From contig NZ_JASKLS010000009.1 in assembly GCF_030124375.1 (NCBI RefSeq), forward strand, positions 1 through 64,000: 64,000 nucleotides of DNA, written 5' to 3'. Positions 24,830-34,624 of the stretch are shown piece after piece. Each line of letters starts with the position of its first letter. Positions within the stretch are counted from its first letter, which is position 1. Made by a program: the position numbers and the translations under genes. Source of the DNA: Sinorhizobium sp. 6-70 (GTDB taxonomy: Bacteria; Pseudomonadota; Alphaproteobacteria; Rhizobiales; Rhizobiaceae). Below the pieces are notes generated by a model. That model ran no database searches, was not told where the DNA came from, and worked only from the letters and a program-made list of their open reading frames with translations.

Positions 24830-27800
24830 ATGAGCAATGATCCCTTCACCCTTGATATGTTCGGCGGCTGCGCGCTGTCGTCGGGTCTTGGGTTCGGAGT
24901 TACCGCGTTTGGCGGTTTCGCCGCTAACGACGACGATCCCGACCCCACACCCCCCGCCCCTGCCCCGGCGCAGCCGCTCGCTGCGGCCAAGCATTCAACG
25001 CGGCGCAGGCAGGGCCATCGCGCCAATTTCTATCTCGACGATGGCGACCGTTGTCTCGCCGCGACCTGGAAGGAGCGCGCGCGAATGAATGTCGCCGCCA
25101 TCCTGACGGCCAGCGAAATCGAAAAGCGGAATCGCCCCGCCACACCCGAGGAGCAGGCAAAGCTGATCCGCTTTGCCGGTTTCGGAGCATCCGAACTCGC
25201 GAACGGCATGTTCCGCCGTCCCGGCGAGACCGATTTCCGGGACGGCTGGGACGAGCTCGCCGGTTCGCTGGAAACGGGGGTCAGCGAGACCGATTATGCT
25301 TCGCTGGCGCGCTGCACCCAATATGCCCACTTCACGCCCGAATTCGTGATCCGGGCGATCTGGGCAGGCCTGCAGCGGCTCGGATGGCGCGGCGGCCGCG
25401 TGCTGGAACCGGGGATCGGGACGGGCCTGTTTCCGGCGCTGATGCCAAAGCGCTATCGCGACGTGAGCTACGTCACCGGCATTGAACTCGATCCAGTCAC
25501 GGCGCGTATCGTCCGGCTGCTTCAGCCGAAAGCGCGCATCATCAACGCAGATCTCGCATGCACCGACCTTAACGCGATCTACGATCTGGTGATCGGCAAT
25601 CCGCCCTTTTCCGATCGGACGGTTCGTTCCGACCGGCAGTACCGCTCGCTTGGTCTACGACTGCACGATTACTTCATCGCGCGGTCGATTGATGTTTTGA
25701 AACCTGGCGCACTGGCTGCCTTCGTCACCAGCGCCGGTACACTCGACAAGGCCGACAGCAGGTGCCGAGAGCATATTGCCACATCCGCCGACCTAATCGC
25801 CGCCATCCGTCTACCTGAAGGCAGTTTCCGGCGAGATGCGGGTACCGACGTTGTGGTCGACATCCTGTTCTTCCGCAAGCGCAAGGCTGGCGAACCGACA
25901 CGCGATCTCGCCTGGCTCGATCTGGAGGAAGTCCGCGCTACGACCGAACGGAAAGGGCCGATCCGCGTGAACCGCTGGTTTGCACGCCATCCGGATTTCG
26001 TGCTCGGCACCCATGCGTTCACTGTCGGGCAGTTCGGTGAGAGCTACACGTGCCTGCCGTGCTGCGGCGAGGACCTCACTGTGGCTTTGAATGCCGCCAT
26101 TCAATTGCTTCCCGTGGGTATCTATGACGGCGAGCCCGGCGAAATCGACGTCGATCTCGAAGGCGAGCTGTCCGAAATCGTCGACCTGGAACCTCAGAGC
26201 ACGCGGGTGCGCGAAGGCAGCTTCTTCATCGACAACAGGCACGGTCTCATGCAGATCGTCGACGGGGCGCCTGTGGCGATCACGGTGCGCAAGGGCCGCG
26301 GCACCGACGGAATCCCGGAAAAACATGTTCGCATCATCAAGAAACTGATCCCAATCCGCAACGCCATGCGCGAGGTGCTGAAAGCGCAGGAGATGGACCG
26401 ACCCTGGCGCGACCTGCAGGTGCGGCTGCGTATCGCCTGGTCGAGTTTCGTGCGCGACTTTGGAGCGATCAATCATACGACGGTGTCGATCAGCGAGACC
26501 GAGGAGACTGGCGAGATCCGCGAGATCCATCGTCGCCCAAACCTTGCACCCTTTCTTGACGATCCGGATTGCTGGCTGGTCGCCTCGATCGAGGACTACG
26601 ATCTCGAAACCGATACGGCAAGGCCAGGCCCGATCTTCTCCGAGCGCGTAATCGCGCCCCCCGCGCCGCCTGTGATCACCAACGCCGCCGATGCGCTCGC
26701 CGTGGTGCTCAACGAGCGCGGCCGCGTCGATCTCGAGCATATCGCCGAACTCCTGCATCGCGACACCGATGCCGTTCGCGGCGAGCTTGGCGACACGATC
26801 TTTCGCGATCCAGCCGACGGCTCCTGGCAGACCTCGGACGCCTATCTCTCCGGCGCCGTGCGCACGAAACTCGCCACCGCGAAGACCGCGGCGGAGCTCG
26901 ATCCCGCTTATGAGCGCAATGTCCGTGCACTTCGGGCCGTGCAGCCCGCCGATCTACGCCCGTCGGATATCACCGCACGGCTTGGCGCACCCTGGATACC
27001 GGCGACCGACATCGTCCAATTCGTGCACGAAACGATGGGTGCCGAGATCAGGATCCATCACATGCCGGAACTCGGCTCATGGACCGTCGCGGCGCGGCAA
27101 CTCGGAAGGACGGCAGCCGGCACATCCGAATGGGGCACCGATCGCCGGCACGCCGGCGAGTTGCTGGCCGATGCGCTGAACAGCCGCGTGCCGCAGATCT
27201 TCGACGTGTTGAAGGATGCCGACGGCGAGCGGCGGGTTCTCAACGCCGTCGACACCGAAGCGGCGCGCGACAAGCTGCAGAAGATCAAGGTGGCCTTCCA
27301 GAACTGGGTCTGGACCGACCCTGATCGTACCGACCGGCTGGCGCGGGTCTATAACGATCGCTTCAACAATATAGCGCCCAGGCGTTTCGACGGCTCGCAC
27401 CTCAAGCTGCCCGGCGCCTCCGGCGCCTTTGTTCTTTATGGGCATCAGAAACGCGGCATCTGGCGGATCATCTCGTCCGGCTCCACCTACCTCGCCCACG
27501 CCGTCGGCGCCGGCAAGACATTGACGATGACAGCGGCGATCATGGAGCAGCGCCGGCTCGGACTGATCGCCAAGGCAATGCTGGTCGTACCGGGCCATTG
27601 CCTTGCGCAGGCGGCCCGCGAATTTCTGGCGCTTTATCCGAACGCCCGAATTCTCGTCGCCGACGAGACGAATTTCTCCTTAGCCAAGCGCGCTCGTTTT
27701 CTGTCGCGTGCGGCGACGGCGACGTGGGACGCGATCATCATCACGCACTCCGCTTTTCAATTCATCGCCGTGCCTTCGAGTTTCGAGCAACAGATGATCC

Positions 27801-29929
27801 AGGATGAACTGGAACTCTACCAGGATCTTCTCACCAAGGTCGACAGTGACGATCGGGTCTCGCGCAAACGGCTCGAGCGGCTGAAGGAGGGCCTGAAGGA
27901 ACGGCTTGAGGCCCTAGCGACCCGCAAGGACGATCTGCTGACCATCTCGGAGATCGGCATCGACCAGATTATCGTCGACGAGGCGCAGGAATTCCGCAAG
28001 CTTTCCTTCGCCACCAACATGTCGACCTTGAAAGGCATCGATCCGAACGGATCGCAGCGTGCCTGGGATCTTTACGTCAAGTCTCGCTTCATCGAGACGA
28101 AGAACCCCGGCCGTGCTTTGGTTCTCGCCTCCGGCACGCCGATCACGAATACGCTAGGCGAGATGTTTTCGGTTCAACGCCTGCTTGGCCACGCCGCACT
28201 GGCAGAACGCGGCCTGCACGAATTCGACGCCTGGGCGTCGACCTTCGGCGACACCGCGACTGAGCTCGAAATCCAGCCGTCCGGCAAATACAAGCCGGTC
28301 AGCCGTTTTGAGTCATTCGTCAACGTGCCAGAGCTGATCGCCATGTTCCGCAGTTTCGCGGACGTGGTGATGCCTGGGGATCTCCGAGAATACGTTAAAG
28401 TACCTGATATCTCGACAGGCCGGCGGCAGATCCTGACCGCCAAGCCGACGCAAGCCTTCAAGAACTACCAGACGATCCTCGACACCCGCATCAAGGCGAT
28501 CGAGATGCGCGAGGGACCTGCGCATCCCGGCGACGATATCCTGCTCTCGGTCATCACCGACGGGCGCCATGCCGCCATCGACCTGCGCTTGGTCGATCCA
28601 GCCAATGACAATGAGCCGAACAACAAGCTCAACCTGCTGGTCCAGAACGCACATCGTATCTGGCAGGAGACCGCGCAAAGTACCTACCTCCGACCGGACG
28701 GCAAGCCGTTCGATCTGCCCGGTGCGGCGCAAATGATCTTTTCCGATCTCGGCACCATCAATGTGGAGAAGACCAGAGGTTTTTCGGCCTACCGCTGGAT
28801 CCGCGACGAGCTCATCCGCATGGGCGTCCCGGCGTCCGAAATCGCCTTCATGCAGGACTACAAGAAGACCGAGGCGAAGCAGCGTCTGTTCGCCGACGTT
28901 CGCGCCGGCAAGATCCGCTTCCTAATCGGCTCGTCGGATACGATGGGAACTGGTGTCAATGCCCAACTCCGTCTCAAGGCGCTGCATCATCTCGACGTCC
29001 CCTGGCTGCCGTCGCAGATCGAACAGCGGGAGGGCCGCATCATCCGCCAAGGAAACCAGCATGACGAGGTCGATATCTTCGCATACGCCACCCAGGGTTC
29101 GCTCGACACCTCGATGTGGCAGAATAACGAACGCAAGGCCCGCTTCATTGCCGCGGCGCTTTCCGGTGATACTTCGATCCGCAGGCTCGAAGACCTCGGC
29201 GAAGGGGCCGCAAACCAGTTCGCCATGGCCAAGGCGATTGCGAGCGGCGACGAACGGCTGATGCAGAAGGCGGGACTCGAGGCCGACATCGCCCGCCTCG
29301 AACGGCTGCGTGCCGCCCATGACGACGACCAGTATGCGGTGCGTCGGCAGATCCGCGATGCCGAACGCGACATAGAGATTTCGATCCGGCGCATCGCCGA
29401 GATCGGCAGGGACATCGAGCGTCTCATTCGGACGGCTGGCGATGCCTTCGTCATGACGATCATGGGCAAGGCTTACGACGAGCGCAAGCTTGCCGGACGC
29501 GCGCTGATGAAGGAGATCCTGACTCTCGTTCAACTCCAGCAGGAGGGCGAGGTCGTCATCGCCGCGCTCGGCGGATTCGATCTCGTCTATTCCGGTGAGC
29601 GGTTCGGCAAGGGCGACGGATATCGCTACACGACTCTGCTTCAACGCACCGGTGCGGACTACGAGATCAATCTGGCGGTAACAGTGACGCCGCTCGGCGC
29701 CGTCTCCCGTCTCGAGCACGCGCTCGACAGTTTTGACGAGGAACAGGAACGGCATCGCCACCGATTGCAAGACGGCCACCGGCGTCTTGCCTCCTATCGC
29801 TCGCGCCTGGTCGGCGCTTTTGCCTTTGCGGAAGAACTCACCGCGAAGCGCAGGCGGCTTCGGGGCATCGACGAGGCACTGGCGGCCGCGGCACGCGAGG
29901 AAACGGCAGGCGCATCAGAAGTGGCTTAA
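24830..29929 (+). CDS. Giant N6-adenine DNA methylase-helicase fusion
   Basis: A 1699-aa protein. A methylase domain has motif I VLEPGIGTGLFP (191-202) and motif IV NPPF (257-260). A superfamily 2 helicase follows with Walker A HAVGAGKTLTM (about 888), a DEAQ box (about 1048) and a C-terminal helicase motif EGRIIRQGNQ (about 1400). A coiled-coil-rich tail spans about 1490-1690. Such fusions are conserved on rhizobial plasmids and resemble in layout the DarB antirestriction protein of phage P1 (family knowledge, layout only). A function in protecting or remodelling incoming plasmid DNA is inferred. Start ATG is preceded by AAGGAG. Confidence 0.85.
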   Translation: MSNDPFTLDMFGGCALSSGLGFGVTAFGGFAANDDDPDPTPPAPAPAQPLAAAKHSTRRRQGHRANFYLDDGDRCLAATWKERARMNVAAILTASEIEKRNRPATPEEQAKLIRFAGFGASELANGMFRRPGETDFRDGWDELAGSLETGVSETDYASLARCTQYAHFTPEFVIRAIWAGLQRLGWRGGRVLEPGIGTGLFPALMPKRYRDVSYVTGIELDPVTARIVRLLQPKARIINADLACTDLNAIYDLVIGNPPFSDRTVRSDRQYRSLGLRLHDYFIARSIDVLKPGALAAFVTSAGTLDKADSRCREHIATSADLIAAIRLPEGSFRRDAGTDVVVDILFFRKRKAGEPTRDLAWLDLEEVRATTERKGPIRVNRWFARHPDFVLGTHAFTVGQFGESYTCLPCCGEDLTVALNAAIQLLPVGIYDGEPGEIDVDLEGELSEIVDLEPQSTRVREGSFFIDNRHGLMQIVDGAPVAITVRKGRGTDGIPEKHVRIIKKLIPIRNAMREVLKAQEMDRPWRDLQVRLRIAWSSFVRDFGAINHTTVSISETEETGEIREIHRRPNLAPFLDDPDCWLVASIEDYDLETDTARPGPIFSERVIAPPAPPVITNAADALAVVLNERGRVDLEHIAELLHRDTDAVRGELGDTIFRDPADGSWQTSDAYLSGAVRTKLATAKTAAELDPAYERNVRALRAVQPADLRPSDITARLGAPWIPATDIVQFVHETMGAEIRIHHMPELGSWTVAARQLGRTAAGTSEWGTDRRHAGELLADALNSRVPQIFDVLKDADGERRVLNAVDTEAARDKLQKIKVAFQNWVWTDPDRTDRLARVYNDRFNNIAPRRFDGSHLKLPGASGAFVLYGHQKRGIWRIISSGSTYLAHAVGAGKTLTMTAAIMEQRRLGLIAKAMLVVPGHCLAQAAREFLALYPNARILVADETNFSLAKRARFLSRAATATWDAIIITHSAFQFIAVPSSFEQQMIQDELELYQDLLTKVDSDDRVSRKRLERLKEGLKERLEALATRKDDLLTISEIGIDQIIVDEAQEFRKLSFATNMSTLKGIDPNGSQRAWDLYVKSRFIETKNPGRALVLASGTPITNTLGEMFSVQRLLGHAALAERGLHEFDAWASTFGDTATELEIQPSGKYKPVSRFESFVNVPELIAMFRSFADVVMPGDLREYVKVPDISTGRRQILTAKPTQAFKNYQTILDTRIKAIEMREGPAHPGDDILLSVITDGRHAAIDLRLVDPANDNEPNNKLNLLVQNAHRIWQETAQSTYLRPDGKPFDLPGAAQMIFSDLGTINVEKTRGFSAYRWIRDELIRMGVPASEIAFMQDYKKTEAKQRLFADVRAGKIRFLIGSSDTMGTGVNAQLRLKALHHLDVPWLPSQIEQREGRIIRQGNQHDEVDIFAYATQGSLDTSMWQNNERKARFIAAALSGDTSIRRLEDLGEGAANQFAMAKAIASGDERLMQKAGLEADIARLERLRAAHDDDQYAVRRQIRDAERDIEISIRRIAEIGRDIERLIRTAGDAFVMTIMGKAYDERKLAGRALMKEILTLVQLQQEGEVVIAALGGFDLVYSGERFGKGDGYRYTTLLQRTGADYEINLAVTVTPLGAVSRLEHALDSFDEEQERHRHRLQDGHRRLASYRSRLVGAFAFAEELTAKRRRLRGIDEALAAAAREETAGASEVA

Positions 29930-30132
29930 GGCACCGCCAATTCCTGACATGGGTCCGCGACATGGCTTTAGAAGCAGCGCAGCATGCGCATAGCTGCATT
30001 GCACAATAAATGTTTACCGCCTGATCAAAAAACGTCCATACTGCACACAGCTGATGCACATGGCGGCTTCTCCTCCCGGTGCCGCCGCAACAGCTGTTCC
30101 CCTCTGGAGGTTTTATTGACCTTCACACCTCA

Positions 30133-30163
30133 TGGGCCGCGGTTTCCGCTGGCCCATTTTTTT
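30133..30163 (+). terminator. Rho-independent terminator
   Basis: TGGGCC-GCGG, loop TTT, CCGC-T-GGCCCA, followed by seven Ts. It is about 200 bases after the methylase-helicase and 34 bases before the end of the convergent phospholipase-D-like gene, and could serve the plus-strand gene. Confidence 0.8.
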
Positions 30164-30196
30164 ATTCCGGTCGCCCTCCCTCTTCCAGACGTAGCC

Positions 30197-31903
30197 TCAA
30201 GCGTCAGGACGCCAGAAGGCCAGCATTCGCTTCGTCTCGCCAGTGGTACGTCGGCGCTGCCACTTGGGATCGCGCGACAGATATTGAAACGGATCCCTGT
30301 CTTCCCGTTCGGCTTCTTCCAGATAAGCCCGCCAGCGATAATGGTTGTAGGTCTGCACCGCATTGATCGCGTAGTGCATCGCGATCTCCCTGTGACCGCG
30401 GATCACGATAAAGTTCTCGTCGTTGTTGCGGCTCGCAGACTTCGAAAAGTTGTGCGATCCCGTGACCACGATGGGATCGTCGCTGAACGGGTCGATCACC
30501 AGCATCTTGGAGTGCGTGATCGCATGGCCGATGCTGTTCCTGAACTCGTTCGCGGTTCCTTCGACCGCCCAACGGCCGACGGACATGTCCACGCCCGTTG
30601 CCTGGGCGGTATCGAGGAAGAATTGCTCGGGTACCTGCTTCAACAGCTTGAAGTCTTCGAGCCCGTTGCTCGTCAATTGCGTCGCCACCCCGCGAACATA
30701 GAGATGCTTCTCGCTCTGCATGCGAAGGAGAGTGCGCACAGGTTCGTTGCCCGGCTGGAACATGACGAAGAACACGCCCTGACGCGCGCCCTTCACGAGT
30801 TCGATCAGTTCCTTGATATCGATCTCTCTGCTGAGCTTGGAAAACCAGCTGTCGACCTTGGCTGCACCGAGAGCAATGTCGCGCTTCGGACTGTTGTTGG
30901 AGTTCAACAGCTCGTCTGTGAACCCGTTGCCGGCGCCTTTGAGGAGCTCGAACTGCGCCTCGAACCGCTGAGCGAGCTCAACATTCTCAATAAGGATGCC
31001 GTTGTTCAACTGCGTGCAGAGGCCAGTCGGCGTCCAGTTGAAACTGCCGGTCCATACCTTTGCGGCATGAAACAAGCCACCCTCCCGCTCGCCGATGACG
31101 ACGAACTTGTTGTGCGCAAGGCCGTTCGGCGCCAGGAAGCGGTCGTGTATGACGCAGCCCGCACCGTTCAAACGCGCGCGAGCGTCGGCGTTTTCGTCGT
31201 CGCCATCCTGCTTGACGCTCCCGTTCGCAAGGACGATATGGGCGCGCTCGCCGATCGCGACGAGGCCATCGAGCAGTTCCTCATCGCTCAGTTCATAAAG
31301 CGCCGCGTGCAGTTCGAGCCGGGGCGTGCGCTCCACCTCGCTCATCATTGCAAGGACGGTTTCGCGGAGCGTCCCGCCAAGAAAATTCCGAACGCTCCGG
31401 TCCACTTCATCGCTGAGGATGACCGCTTTTTCCTTCAGCTCCTGAAGGGTAATTCCCTTCTCCTTCATGTAGCGCGCCATGAACTGGGAAAGGACAAAGC
31501 CTCGATTGAAATGGACGCTGACCCCGTCGCCGCAATCGGCCGTCAGCCGCAGTGTTGGCGACCAGTCGCTTGCCGGTCCGTCCGTCAACTTTCCATCAGT
31601 TCCGACGACCCGCGCGATGACGCGGTAAGATATAACGTCTCCGAGATCGGCGGCATGATCGGTCCAGTCGTAGCGCTGAAACGGCCATATGTCGGACGGG
31701 CGCGACCTGTAGCGTTCTCCATGCGGGTCGAGTTCGACATCGTCTTCAAATCCGACGCGATTGGACAGGAGTTTCGGCTCCCCATCGCCTCGCTTGCACT
31801 GGATTGCGAAGCCAAGGCACCCAGCGATGTCTTCCTGATGTGACCACACCAGGTGAACATCGTCGGCATTCGAAAATACCTTCAATGCGATTTCTGACAT
31901 CAC
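30197..31903 (-). CDS. Phospholipase D-like (HKD) domain protein
   Basis: A 568-aa protein with two HKD-type sites: HNKFVVIGE followed by TGSFNW (about residue 264) and HSKMLVIDP followed by TGSHNF (about 464), so one complete PLD pseudodimer. The first 180 residues form a separate domain (LKVFSNADDVHLVWSHQEDI, with a fibronectin-like look). No signal peptide is seen, so it is likely cytoplasmic, and could be a nuclease, lipase or defence protein; the sequence does not say. It is on the opposite strand to its neighbours, a sign of a separate cargo gene. Confidence 0.85.
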   Translation of the reverse strand: MMSEIALKVFSNADDVHLVWSHQEDIAGCLGFAIQCKRGDGEPKLLSNRVGFEDDVELDPHGERYRSRPSDIWPFQRYDWTDHAADLGDVISYRVIARVVGTDGKLTDGPASDWSPTLRLTADCGDGVSVHFNRGFVLSQFMARYMKEKGITLQELKEKAVILSDEVDRSVRNFLGGTLRETVLAMMSEVERTPRLELHAALYELSDEELLDGLVAIGERAHIVLANGSVKQDGDDENADARARLNGAGCVIHDRFLAPNGLAHNKFVVIGEREGGLFHAAKVWTGSFNWTPTGLCTQLNNGILIENVELAQRFEAQFELLKGAGNGFTDELLNSNNSPKRDIALGAAKVDSWFSKLSREIDIKELIELVKGARQGVFFVMFQPGNEPVRTLLRMQSEKHLYVRGVATQLTSNGLEDFKLLKQVPEQFFLDTAQATGVDMSVGRWAVEGTANEFRNSIGHAITHSKMLVIDPFSDDPIVVTGSHNFSKSASRNNDENFIVIRGHREIAMHYAINAVQTYNHYRWRAYLEEAEREDRDPFQYLSRDPKWQRRRTTGETKRMLAFWRPDA

Positions 31904-32297
31904 ATCCCTCCCCTTGTTCGACCCTCAAGCCGGATCGCACGCACCATCGTCACATCATTGTATAGGCAAGGAATAGTTGTACGCGTGTGACAGTGCATTA
32001 CTTCGAAGCGGATTTGAAGAAAGAAAATTCATCGAGGAGAGAAGAAGAAGCGGGGAAAAGTGAAACCCGTCGCAGAGCGTTCAGCCGGGTGCCGCTGAAG
32101 CTCAACCGCGCCGCTCGCAGTCCCGGCCACTCGTCCTTCGCAGGGCTGTCAGCCCCGCTCATCCATCGCGGCAGCGATGCTCCGCCGCAGTTGCATCCGG
32201 CAGCCCGCTCGGCGCTGCGGTTGGTGTCTTCGGAAAGAATGAAGACGCGAGAAGGACAGGCAGAGGGCCGTGTCCAATCCCCGAGAAGGAGCAACCC
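31904..32297. other. Divergent promoter region between the PLD-like and ParB-like genes
   Basis: About 390 bases with no gene. It must contain promoters for both flanking genes; I see an AAGGAG site just before the ParB-like start at 32298 but no clear operator or repeat. Confidence 0.5.
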
Positions 32298-34070
32298 ATG
32301 CAACTGATGAAGGTCGATCCGCGTGCGCTGACGGGCAATCCCGACAACACGCGCCAGTCGAAGTCGACGCCGCAGGCCGACGCCCTGCTTTTGGCGACGA
32401 TCAAGGCCGTCGGCGTAATCCAGCCGCCGGTCATTTTCCCTGAAGCCGGCGGCAACGGTTATATCATCGAAGCCGGTCACCGGCGCACCCGTATGGCGAT
32501 CGCCGCCGGTCTTGAGGAAATCGACGTGATCGTCGTGGAGGCGGCCAACGACCATGGCGCCATGCGCTCGATGATCGAGAACATCGCTCGCGAGCCGCTC
32601 AATCCCGTCGATCAATGGAGGGGCATCGAGCGGCTGGTCGCGCTCGGGTGGACCGAGGAGGCGATCGCCGTGGCGCTTGCCCTCCCCGTCCGCCAGATCC
32701 GAAAGCTTCGTCTGCTCGCAAACGTCCTGCCGGCCATGCTCGACCAGATGGCGAAGGGCGATATGCCGAACGAACAGCAGCTGAGGACGATCGCGGCCGC
32801 CTCGCCCGACGAGCAGAAAGAGGTTTGGAAAGCCCACAAGCCGAAGAAGGGCGACACGGCGGCTTGGTGGCAGATCGCCAACGGCCTCTCGAAAACCCGC
32901 ATGTATGCACGCGATGCGAGTTTTGGCGACGATCTCCGCAAGGCCTACGGCATCGAGTGGGCGGAAGATCTCTTCGGCCCGGCCGACCAGGACAATCGTT
33001 ACACCACCAATGTCGAAGCCTTTCTCGGCGCGCAGCAGGAATGGATGAGCAGCAACCTTCCGAAGAAGGGCGCGATCGTCGAGGTCAACAATTGGGGCCA
33101 GCCGGAACTGCCGAAGAAGGCAAGCCAAGTCTACGGCAAGCCGGCCGCGGGCGATTGCACCGCGATGTACCTCGATCGCGACGGCAAGGTGCAGAGCGTG
33201 CACTACCGGATGCCGGAGCCGGGGGAACCCGACGAGCGATCCGGTTCGGCCGGTCACGCTTCGACTGAAGCCGATAACGATACGATTGCCGCAGGGAAGA
33301 CGCGACCCGACGTCACGCAGAAGGGCCAGGACATGATCGGTGATTTCCGCACCGATGCGCTGCACGAGGCGCTGGCCCGCGCGCCGATCGAGGACGACAT
33401 GCTGATGGCGCTGCTGGTGATGGCCTTCGCGGGCACGAATGTTCGGGTCGATTCCGGCGCCAATGATACCGTGTTCGGGCCGAAACGATTCCAGCGTCAT
33501 GTCGCGCGCCTGTATTCAGCAGACGGCAGGCTGTCGTTCGACATGGATAATGTGCGCGTCTCGGCCCGCGCTGTCCTCATCGATGTGCTCTCATGCCGGC
33601 GTGGCATGTCGAACAGCGGCGTGGTCTCGCGCATTGCCGGTGAGGCGATCGGTGCGGACGGCTACCTGCCGAACATGGGAACAGAAGACTTCCTGCTGTG
33701 CCTGTCGCGTCAGGCGCTGGAGGATGCCGCGAAGGCGGCCAATCTCATGCCCCGGCCGCGGGTTCGAGAAACCCGGGCGGCGCTGGTCGACCACTTCGCG
33801 GCCGATGCTACCTTCGTTCTTCCCGCCGCACTGTTTGCGCCGGACCCGAAGGATGTCGCCGATCTCGTGAAGCACGCCGATGAGCTCGAGGAGGAAGATG
33901 CATCCGCCGATGATGCCGCCCGCGATAGCAGCGAAGGTGCGCAGCCCGAGAGCACCGACGCCGGCAGCATCGATACGCCTGATCTGGGAAACGACGATCC
34001 TGACGCCGGTTCGGCGACTGATAATGCCTCCGACGAGGAAGAAACCGCCTACGGGATTGCGGCGGAATAA
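32298..34070 (+). CDS. ParB/Srx-like domain protein, plasmid-type
   Basis: A 590-aa protein. The first 100 residues are a ParB N-terminal domain with IIEAGHRRTRMAIAAGLE (nucleotide-binding, GERR-like) and SMIENIAREPLNPVDQW; a helix-turn-helix-like stretch LGWTEEAIAVALALPVRQIR follows. The C-terminal 100 residues are very acidic (ADELEEEDASADDAARDSSE). It is not paired with a parA here, so it is probably a member of the conserved plasmid block and not a classic partition protein. A good AAGGAG precedes the ATG. Confidence 0.8.
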   Translation: MQLMKVDPRALTGNPDNTRQSKSTPQADALLLATIKAVGVIQPPVIFPEAGGNGYIIEAGHRRTRMAIAAGLEEIDVIVVEAANDHGAMRSMIENIAREPLNPVDQWRGIERLVALGWTEEAIAVALALPVRQIRKLRLLANVLPAMLDQMAKGDMPNEQQLRTIAAASPDEQKEVWKAHKPKKGDTAAWWQIANGLSKTRMYARDASFGDDLRKAYGIEWAEDLFGPADQDNRYTTNVEAFLGAQQEWMSSNLPKKGAIVEVNNWGQPELPKKASQVYGKPAAGDCTAMYLDRDGKVQSVHYRMPEPGEPDERSGSAGHASTEADNDTIAAGKTRPDVTQKGQDMIGDFRTDALHEALARAPIEDDMLMALLVMAFAGTNVRVDSGANDTVFGPKRFQRHVARLYSADGRLSFDMDNVRVSARAVLIDVLSCRRGMSNSGVVSRIAGEAIGADGYLPNMGTEDFLLCLSRQALEDAAKAANLMPRPRVRETRAALVDHFAADATFVLPAALFAPDPKDVADLVKHADELEEEDASADDAARDSSEGAQPESTDAGSIDTPDLGNDDPDAGSATDNASDEEETAYGIAAE

Positions 34071-34095
34071 CCGCACCCTCTTCTCCACTTTATCT

Positions 34096-34129
34096 CCGCC
34101 GCCGGTCGCCTCGGTGGCGGTTTTGTTTT
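34096..34129 (+). terminator. Rho-independent terminator after the ParB-like gene
   Basis: CCGCC-GCCG stem paired with CGGT-GGCGG, followed by TTTTGTTTT. It lies 26 bases after the stop codon. Confidence 0.8.
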
Positions 34130-34162
34130 CACCACCCCGCAAAATTTGAAGGAGGATGCGCG

Positions 34163-34624
34163 ATGTCCGCGTCTCTGATCTATGATCTCGCCCCGATCGG
34201 ATCCATTATTGCCTGGTTGGATGGCACCCCGCGACCGGCAGAGCGGTTCAAGAAGAAGCTCGCCGCCTGGAAGACCCGCAACAGCAAGGGCCGGTTGATC
34301 CGCAAGGAAGGCAATACCGGCCTGTCGCCGTCCTTCACGCTTCACGAGGGCGATTTCGGCGCAGATGGCATCATAGCCATCCGCATCCACCGGACGTTTT
34401 CGCTCGAAAGCGAGCTGACGTTCAAGGTGATCGAACGTCCCGCCCTCGGATCGTTCCGCGTCTTCGATCGCGCCGGCGCCAACGCTGAACTCGTCCACCT
34501 GGCAGCTAATCGGCAGGCGGCCGAGGAATGGCTCACCCGGCATGGTTATCCCAATGCCGTTATCGAGGAGGTGACCGCCGACGAGATTGCCGCCGGTCAC
34601 GTCGAGGGGAGGACTGCGGCATGA
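34163..34624 (+). CDS. Conserved hypothetical protein
   Basis: A 153-aa protein with no domain I recognise. It has the Lys/Arg-rich patch RFKKKLAAWKTRNSKGRLIR near residue 30 and ends with IEEVTADEIAAGHVEGRTAA. A strong GGAGGA precedes the ATG and the stop overlaps the next start (ATGA), so it is translated with the DUF7007 gene. The composition and coupling support a real gene. Confidence 0.7.
   Translation: MSASLIYDLAPIGSIIAWLDGTPRPAERFKKKLAAWKTRNSKGRLIRKEGNTGLSPSFTLHEGDFGADGIIAIRIHRTFSLESELTFKVIERPALGSFRVFDRAGANAELVHLAANRQAAEEWLTRHGYPNAVIEEVTADEIAAGHVEGRTAA

Noticed and set aside
29984..31843. 619-codon plus-strand frame opposite the PLD-like gene
   Set aside because: The minus-strand protein has two HKD motifs; the plus frame has none and crosses a terminator.
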